Under the pieces are notes generated by a model that made no database searches, was not told the origin of the DNA, and saw only the letters and a program-made list of their open reading frames with translations. Shown here piece after piece: positions 6,299 through 10,300 of a stretch of DNA of 10,300 nucleotides. This stretch comes from Christensenella sp. UBA7102 (GTDB taxonomy: Bacteria; Bacillota; Clostridia; Christensenellales; UBA1750). The translations under genes and the position numbers were made by a program. Location of the stretch: positions 16,359 through 26,658 of the forward strand of contig DKYK01000052.1 in NCBI GenBank assembly GCA_002492415.1, given 5' to 3'. Position 1 is the first letter of the stretch. Each line of letters begins with the position of its first letter.

Positions 6299-7954
6299 AT
6301 GAAGATCAAGCTCAAGCTCCTCTCTTCTCTTGCCAAGGTGTTTCTGGACTCCGAGCCCGCGCAGTCTCCCGGCGACGAGAGGCTCTCCGGCTTTCGCAAC
6401 GAAACCATCTCTTTTCAGGCCGCATGGGCCAGCGAGGGGGGCGAGGCGCGCTCCATGGCGACGCTGACGATTTCCTCCCCCATCGCGTCCATCGTGCGCG
6501 TGCGCCAGGTGCGCCACGTGCCGGTGCGCTTCCCCACCTTCCCCGACGCGGACGACAACTATCTGCGCAAGGAGCCGGGGCTGTTCCCCGACCTGCTCTC
6601 AGAGCCCAAAGAGGCGCTGCGCATCTGGTCGGACAAGTGGGAGAGCGCGTGGATCGACGTCACGCCCGATGAGAGCACCGCGCCCGGCGTCTATCCCATT
6701 GAATTGACGCTCACCGAGAGCGAAACCGGCGCCAGCGCCACCCGCGTCATGCAGGTGGAGATCCTGCCGGCCCTGCTGCCCGCGCAGACGCTCATTCACA
6801 CCAAGTGGTTCCACTGCGACTGCATCTGCCAGTACTACGGCGTGGAGATGTTCTCCGACGAATTTTTCCGCATTGCGGAGAACTTCATTTCCCTCGCCGT
6901 CAAGCGCGGCATCAATATGATCCTCACCCCCATCCATACCCCCATGCTGGATACCGCGGTGGGCCGCGAGCGGCTGACCTGCCAGCTGGTGGATGTGGCG
7001 GTGGAGGGCGGCAAGTATCGCTTCTCCTTTGACAAGCTGCGCCGCTGGGTGGACATGTGCAAGCGCTGCGGCGTGCAGTATTACGAGATTGCGCACTTCT
7101 TCTCGCAGTGGGGCGCGAAATACGCGCCCAAGATCATGGCCACGGTGGACGGGCAGGCGCGCCGCATCTTCGGCTGGGACACGCCCGGCACCGGCGCGGA
7201 ATACGCGGCCTTCCTGCGGGAATACATCCCCGCGCTGCTTTCCGAGCTGCGCAAGCTTGGCATTGATAGGCAGTGCTGGTTCCACATCTCCGACGAGCCG
7301 ACGCTGGATCAGCTTGCGGACTACAAGGCGGCCAAGGCCATGGTGGCGGATCTGCTGAGCGGCTATCCCATCATGGACGCGCTGAGCGACTACGAATTCT
7401 ACGCTTCCGGCGCGGTGGCCAAGCCCATTCCCGCCAACAACCACATCGCGCCCTTCATCGAGCACGGCGTTAAGGGGCTGTGGACCTACTACTGCGTGGG
7501 GCAGTACATCGACGTGAGCAACATGTTCATGGCCATGCCCTCGGCGCGCAACCGCATACTGGGCGTGCAGCTGTATAAGTTCAACATCGAGGGCTTCCTG
7601 CAATGGGGCTACAACTTCTACAACTGCCAGTACTCGCTCTATCCCGTCGATCCCTACCTCGTCACCGACGCCGACGGCTTTGTGCCCGCGGGGGACGCCT
7701 ATCAGGTCTACCCCGGCCCGGGCGGCGTGCCCGAGGAGTCCATCCGCATGATGGTGACGGACGAGGCGATGAACGATCTGCGCGCCTTCCAGCTGCTGGA
7801 GCGCCTGCGCGGCCGGGACTTTGTGATGGGGCTGATTGAGGACGGGCTTGCGCAGCCCATCACCTTTGACCGCTATCCCACGGAGGACGGCTATCTGCTG
7901 CGCCTGCGCGAAAAGGTCAACCGCGAAATCGTCAAGGCGCTCGCGCAGCGATAA
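6299..7954 (+). CDS. GH123/DUF4091-like glycoside hydrolase, predicted intracellular
   Basis: 551-aa protein with the layout of the DUF4091 family, now linked to the catalytic domain of glycoside hydrolase family 123 (beta-N-acetylgalactosaminidases). Residues about 1-155 form an N-terminal beta-sandwich-like part (NETISFQAAW near 34-43, IVRVRQVRHVPVRFP near 66-80, APGVYPIELTLTES). From about 165 a TIM-barrel-like part begins (HTKWFHCDC, GINMILTPIHTPM). It contains WFHISDEPTLDQL with the acidic pair D332/E333; GH123 enzymes use such a neighbouring Asp-Glu pair in substrate-assisted catalysis. The segment QWGYNFYNCQYSLYPVDPY lies near the barrel end, and a C-terminal helical part follows. There is no signal peptide, so it should act in the cytoplasm on imported small glycans. 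Ribosome site AAAGGCGG lies 8 nt upstream. No transporter or other sugar gene is next to it. The exact substrate cannot be told. Confidence 0.86.
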   Translation: MKIKLKLLSSLAKVFLDSEPAQSPGDERLSGFRNETISFQAAWASEGGEARSMATLTISSPIASIVRVRQVRHVPVRFPTFPDADDNYLRKEPGLFPDLLSEPKEALRIWSDKWESAWIDVTPDESTAPGVYPIELTLTESETGASATRVMQVEILPALLPAQTLIHTKWFHCDCICQYYGVEMFSDEFFRIAENFISLAVKRGINMILTPIHTPMLDTAVGRERLTCQLVDVAVEGGKYRFSFDKLRRWVDMCKRCGVQYYEIAHFFSQWGAKYAPKIMATVDGQARRIFGWDTPGTGAEYAAFLREYIPALLSELRKLGIDRQCWFHISDEPTLDQLADYKAAKAMVADLLSGYPIMDALSDYEFYASGAVAKPIPANNHIAPFIEHGVKGLWTYYCVGQYIDVSNMFMAMPSARNRILGVQLYKFNIEGFLQWGYNFYNCQYSLYPVDPYLVTDADGFVPAGDAYQVYPGPGGVPEESIRMMVTDEAMNDLRAFQLLERLRGRDFVMGLIEDGLAQPITFDRYPTEDGYLLRLREKVNREIVKALAQR

Positions 7955-7961
7955 TTCTCGG

Positions 7962-7990
7962 TTGCGCGGCGGCGCACGGTCATGTATAAT
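7962..7990 (+). promoter_or_regulatory. Promoter of the lipoprotein gene
   Basis: TTGCGC (7962-7967) and a perfect TATAAT (7985-7990) are 17 nt apart, starting only 8 nt after the stop of the upstream gene. The leader of about 65 nt contains a short stem, CCCGC (8009-8013) / GCGGG (8020-8024). No terminator is seen after the GH123-like gene, so read-through into the lipoprotein gene is also possible. Confidence 0.75.
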
Positions 7991-8061
7991 AATGAGGTAT
8001 GAAAACCACCCGCCCAGGCGCGGGCTGAGGCTTGATAGAGTAACAGGAGGATTCCGAAAAA

Positions 8062-8799
8062 ATGAAAAAACAACTTGCACTGGTCCTGGTCGCACTGATG
8101 GTCTGCGCGCTGCTTGTCGGCTGCAGCGGCCCCGATTCCGGCGATGCGCCGATCCTGGAAAGCACCGCTACCCCAACTGCCACCCCCACCGCCACGCCTA
8201 CGACAACGCCCACCGCGGCGCCCAGCATCTCCCCCACGCCCACCGTCGCCGCCCCCACGCCCAATGTCTCCGAGGAGATGGACGCCGAGGTCGTGGATGC
8301 CGGCTTTGACGAGCTGTATAAGAAGAGCGACTACGTGCTCATCGGCACGCTGACCAAATCGCTGGGCGAGATGAACCAGTGCCGCGATAAGAACGGCAAC
8401 CCCCACACCTCCATCTTCATGATGGAAAAGCAGTACACGCTGGTGGTCAGCGAGGTGCTCAAGACCTCCTCCAAGAACAAGGTCAAGGAAAACGACAGCG
8501 TCACGCTCTCCCTGCCCTATCGCGATAAGTTCGAGGGCGACAAGGACTACACCATGCGCTCCTTCCAGGAGCCCCCGCTCAACCAGGAGATGCTGTTCTT
8601 CCTCAACCGCGACGAGATCACCAAGGACATCATCGTGTTCTACCCCGAAAACGAGCCGCACTCCTTCCTGATCAAGGACGGCAAGCTCTACACCTACGGC
8701 AACAGCGCCGATCTGGCAAAGTCCTTTGCCAAGGGCGAGGGCGCTGCCGATAAGGGCTTCTCCCTGACCGGCGCCAAGAAGGAAATGGGCGTCAAGTAA
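8062..8799 (+). CDS. Putative lipoprotein with Thr/Pro-rich linker, unknown function
   Basis: 245 aa. A lipoprotein signal is clear: MKK, a hydrophobic stretch (4-18), then lipobox L-V-G-C with C21 as the lipidated residue, so the mature protein should be anchored on the outer face of the membrane. Residues about 36-68 are a low-complexity Thr/Pro/Ala linker (TPTATPTATP type) that would hold the domain away from the membrane or in the cell wall. The C-terminal domain (about 75-245) has strands such as DYVLIGTLTKS, QYTLVVSEVLKTS, DSVTLSLPYRD and EMLFFLNRDE; the pattern YVLIGTV ... VSEVLKG ... G-x-x-LLFL is seen in small secreted beta-barrel domains, but I cannot assign a named family. Ribosome site AGGAGG lies 11 nt before the ATG. 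The gene has its own promoter and ends at a strong terminator. Confidence 0.88.
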   Translation: MKKQLALVLVALMVCALLVGCSGPDSGDAPILESTATPTATPTATPTTTPTAAPSISPTPTVAAPTPNVSEEMDAEVVDAGFDELYKKSDYVLIGTLTKSLGEMNQCRDKNGNPHTSIFMMEKQYTLVVSEVLKTSSKNKVKENDSVTLSLPYRDKFEGDKDYTMRSFQEPPLNQEMLFFLNRDEITKDIIVFYPENEPHSFLIKDGKLYTYGNSADLAKSFAKGEGAADKGFSLTGAKKEMGVK

Positions 8800-8809
8800 A
8801 CCGCACCGC

Positions 8810-8851
8810 AAAAAAGGCTCGTGCACGAATCATCGTGCACGAGCCTTTTTT
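8810..8851. terminator. Bidirectional terminator with a perfect 13-bp stem
   Basis: GGCTCGTGCACGA (8816-8828), loop ATCA, TCGTGCACGAGCC (8833-8845), flanked by six A on the left and six T on the right. It begins 11 nt after the lipoprotein stop and lies 36 nt beyond the stop of the convergent isomerase gene, so it serves both. Confidence 0.95.
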
Positions 8852-8886
8852 GTCCGCTCATAGAGCGCGCTGCGGGATCTTCCCGT

Positions 8887-9732
8887 CTAGAGCAGCCTGC
8901 GCAGATTCTCCAGGGAGATGGCCAGCGCCTGCTCGCAGGGTTCCAGGCCCTCGAACTCCACGGCCACAGTGTCATCGTAGCCCGCGCGCCCGAGGATGCG
9001 CAGCGCGGCCTCCACGGGCACCACGCCATGGCCGATGATGGTGCCGCGCAGGTACGCGCCGCCGCGCGTGCCGAACCAGCCCGTGCCGGGATCGGCAGCC
9101 GTGCAGGGCTTGTAGAGGAAATCTTTGGCGTGCGCATGGAAGGCGTATGGGGCCAGCACGCCCACTGCCTTTTCAGGCGCTTCATCCGCGCACAGGAAAT
9201 TGCCCATATCCACCAGCGCGCCGAAATTCTCATGGTCCACCGCGTCGATGAGCGCCAGCACGCGCGCGCTGTCCTGCACGAACTGGCCGTGGTTCTCCAC
9301 CATGGTCTTGATGCCGCGCTGCGCCGCGTACTCCGTCACCCTGCGGCAGCCCTCGGCCAGGCGGGGCAGCACGCTTTCAAAGGTGAAGGCCGCGCCCTGC
9401 TTGGGCTGCGTCCAGGTCACGTCGTGGCGGAAGGTCTGTGCGCCCAGCGCCGCCGCATTGTCCACCTCGCGGCAGGTCTTTTCCACCTCCGCATCCAGAT
9501 CATTTGCGAGAAAATCCGCCGAGACGGCGTAGTTCTTCACGGGCAGGCCCGCGTCCTTCGCCTGGCGGCCCAGCTTTGCGCACATCTCCGGGATGGGGTC
9601 GTCGCCCAGCAGCACCGCGAAGTCCAGCGCCTCAAAGCCCAGCTTTGCCGCAGCGTCCACGATGTCGTAGGTACTCATGCGCCCCGCCGACACCGCCTGA
9701 TGAAAACTGTAGCTGCTCACACCGATTCTCAT
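8887..9732 (-). CDS. Sugar phosphate isomerase/epimerase-type TIM-barrel protein
   Basis: 281-aa protein of the xylose isomerase-like TIM-barrel (AP endonuclease family 2) superfamily. The start MRIGVSSYSFHQA is typical for these sugar isomerases/epimerases. Probable metal ligands are E146 (MVENHGQF), D175 (ALVDMGNF), a His of FHAHAKDF (H199 or H201) and E259 (VAVEFEG), in the order and spacing of the family; the last two motifs (HAHAKD, and E on the final strands) argue for an active metal enzyme. The substrate is not predictable; keto-sugars, inositol derivatives and hydroxypyruvate are all known in the superfamily. It has no signal peptide. The ribosome site AGGAGG, 8 nt upstream, overlaps the stop codon of the upstream 2H phosphoesterase gene, so the two are co-transcribed and probably translationally coupled. 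The 3' end is followed by a strong bidirectional terminator. Confidence 0.9.
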   Translation of the reverse strand: MRIGVSSYSFHQAVSAGRMSTYDIVDAAAKLGFEALDFAVLLGDDPIPEMCAKLGRQAKDAGLPVKNYAVSADFLANDLDAEVEKTCREVDNAAALGAQTFRHDVTWTQPKQGAAFTFESVLPRLAEGCRRVTEYAAQRGIKTMVENHGQFVQDSARVLALIDAVDHENFGALVDMGNFLCADEAPEKAVGVLAPYAFHAHAKDFLYKPCTAADPGTGWFGTRGGAYLRGTIIGHGVVPVEAALRILGRAGYDDTVAVEFEGLEPCEQALAISLENLRRLL

Positions 9733-9744
9733 TGTCCTAACCTC

Positions 9745-10233
9745 CTAGTTTTTCAATGGGATCCTTTCCATAATTTCCGAACGCCCATCCCGCCCGATGC
9801 GCTCCAGCACAACCTGCCGCACCATGCAGGCAAAGCGCCTGCCCAAACTCTCCCGCGCAAACGCAAAATTCCCACGCCCCAGCGTCACGTGCGGCTCGTA
9901 GGGGAACTCTGGTGCGTACCACGGCGCAAAGGCGTCCGCGTACAGCGCATCATGCAGCGCGCGCACGACCTCCCCGCCGCGCTCGGGCAGCAGCATCAGG
10001 TACTCGCCGCGCCACGCCACCTGCCGCAGCTCCAGCTCAAAGCAGGAAAACTGTAAAATCACACCGCGCGCCTTGTCCATTGCCGCACGCACCACGCCCT
10101 CCTCTGCCTCAAAGGGAAACACCAGCGTCACATGCGGCGGGATCAGCCCAAACAAAGGATCAAGCTCCGCCCGCACCGCCTCGATCACATCCAACCCTTC
10201 AAACTCCGGAAACACATGTATCGCCCACAGCAT
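9745..10233 (-). CDS. 2H phosphoesterase (2'-5' RNA ligase / LigT-like)
   Basis: 162-aa cytoplasmic protein. Two H-x-T-h motifs mark the 2H superfamily: H34-V-T-L-V-F and H115-V-T-L-G-R, 81 residues apart, as in LigT/YjcG-type proteins. The start MLWAIHVFPEFEG and the segment IPPHVTLVFPFE fit the family. Such enzymes hydrolyse 2',3'-cyclic phosphates or related 2'-5' linked phosphodiesters; the natural substrate of this branch is unknown. Ribosome site TGAGG lies 6-7 nt before the ATG. It precedes the isomerase-type gene with a 12-nt gap. No promoter can be assigned in the 67 bases left in the window, so the operon may start beyond the edge. Confidence 0.87.
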   Translation of the reverse strand: MLWAIHVFPEFEGLDVIEAVRAELDPLFGLIPPHVTLVFPFEAEEGVVRAAMDKARGVILQFSCFELELRQVAWRGEYLMLLPERGGEVVRALHDALYADAFAPWYAPEFPYEPHVTLGRGNFAFARESLGRRFACMVRQVVLERIGRDGRSEIMERIPLKN

Positions 10234-10300
10234 CCCGATCCTCAGCCTCTCTCACCACCAGAATGCAAACCTCTGAGGTGTGATCTTTCCATTTTGAGCC
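10234..10300 (-). other. Window edge upstream of the 2H phosphoesterase gene
   Basis: On the minus strand two frames stay open from the edge. One ends at a TGA at 10252-10254 (last residues TPQRFAFWW), just before the ribosome site of the 2H gene, as the 3' end of an upstream operon member would. Another continues into the 2H gene and stops after about 33 codons. With so few bases neither can be recognised as a gene, and no convincing promoter is visible. Confidence 0.25.

Noticed and set aside
6068..6517. N-terminal extension of metA up to 6517
   Set aside because: The extension runs through the metA promoter and into the opposite gene; the start at 6067 has AAAAGGAG and matches the family N-terminus and length.
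6599..8095. 498-codon minus-strand frame opposite the GH123-like gene
   Set aside because: The plus-strand protein has family motifs, ribosome site and promoter; the minus frame has none and reads as a shadow.
8160..8265. Tandem repeats in the lipoprotein gene considered as a repeat array or CRISPR
   Set aside because: Imperfect 6-12 nt codon repeats in frame encoding a Thr/Pro linker; no spacer-repeat pattern.
7891..8826. 311-codon minus-strand frame opposite the lipoprotein gene
   Set aside because: It includes a glycine-rich shadow of the Thr/Pro linker and begins in the terminator; the plus-strand gene has a lipobox and AGGAGG.
8821..10056. 411-codon plus-strand frame opposite the 2H and isomerase genes
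   Set aside because: It starts inside the terminator hairpin and is antisense to two genes with clear catalytic motifs.

Overview
This window looks like chromosomal DNA of a GC-rich member of the Bacillota (Firmicutes), most likely a clostridial lineage. The evidence is the canonical ctsR-mcsA-mcsB-clpC heat-shock operon with a CtsR operator, Firmicutes-type Shine-Dalgarno sequences, sigma-A-like promoters (TTGNNN / TATAAT) and U-tract terminators. Most genes are GC-rich, which makes many long antisense ORFs. Placement below phylum is inference only.

Left part (1-4150, all minus strand): a clpC gene cut by the window edge, then mcsB, mcsA and ctsR, transcribed right to left from an extended -10 promoter at about 4080-4107. 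A perfect tandem CtsR heptad operator (4051-4067) lies just downstream of the -10. CtsR represses the operon; McsA (zinc-finger activator) and McsB (arginine-kinase fold) normally inactivate CtsR and mark proteins for ClpCP. The McsB here lacks several residues known to be catalytic in the family, including the catalytic Glu of the YGEG motif, so its kinase activity is doubtful.

Middle (4113-5120): a divergent pair, a SLOG-fold (YpsA/DUF1273-like) protein on the minus strand and a small XRE-type regulator on the plus strand. They share a compact AT-rich promoter region with three 11-bp direct repeats about two helical turns apart, plus a 9-bp inverted repeat that embeds the two -10 boxes. This looks like an autoregulated control module set beside the heat-shock operon. 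It is less GC-rich than its surroundings and is a candidate for horizontal acquisition.

Right part (5077-10300): metA (minus, with features of the acetyl-CoA-using type) converges on the XRE gene at a bidirectional terminator and is divergent from an intracellular GH123/DUF4091-like glycosidase gene (plus). Next comes a plus-strand lipoprotein with a Thr/Pro linker, then a perfect 13-bp bidirectional terminator. Last is a minus-strand operon of a 2H phosphoesterase (LigT-like) gene and a sugar-phosphate isomerase/epimerase-type TIM-barrel gene. No tRNA, rRNA, CRISPR array, insertion sequence or integrase was seen. No gene-free stretch exceeds 300 bases; the longest (6068-6298) holds two divergent promoters.
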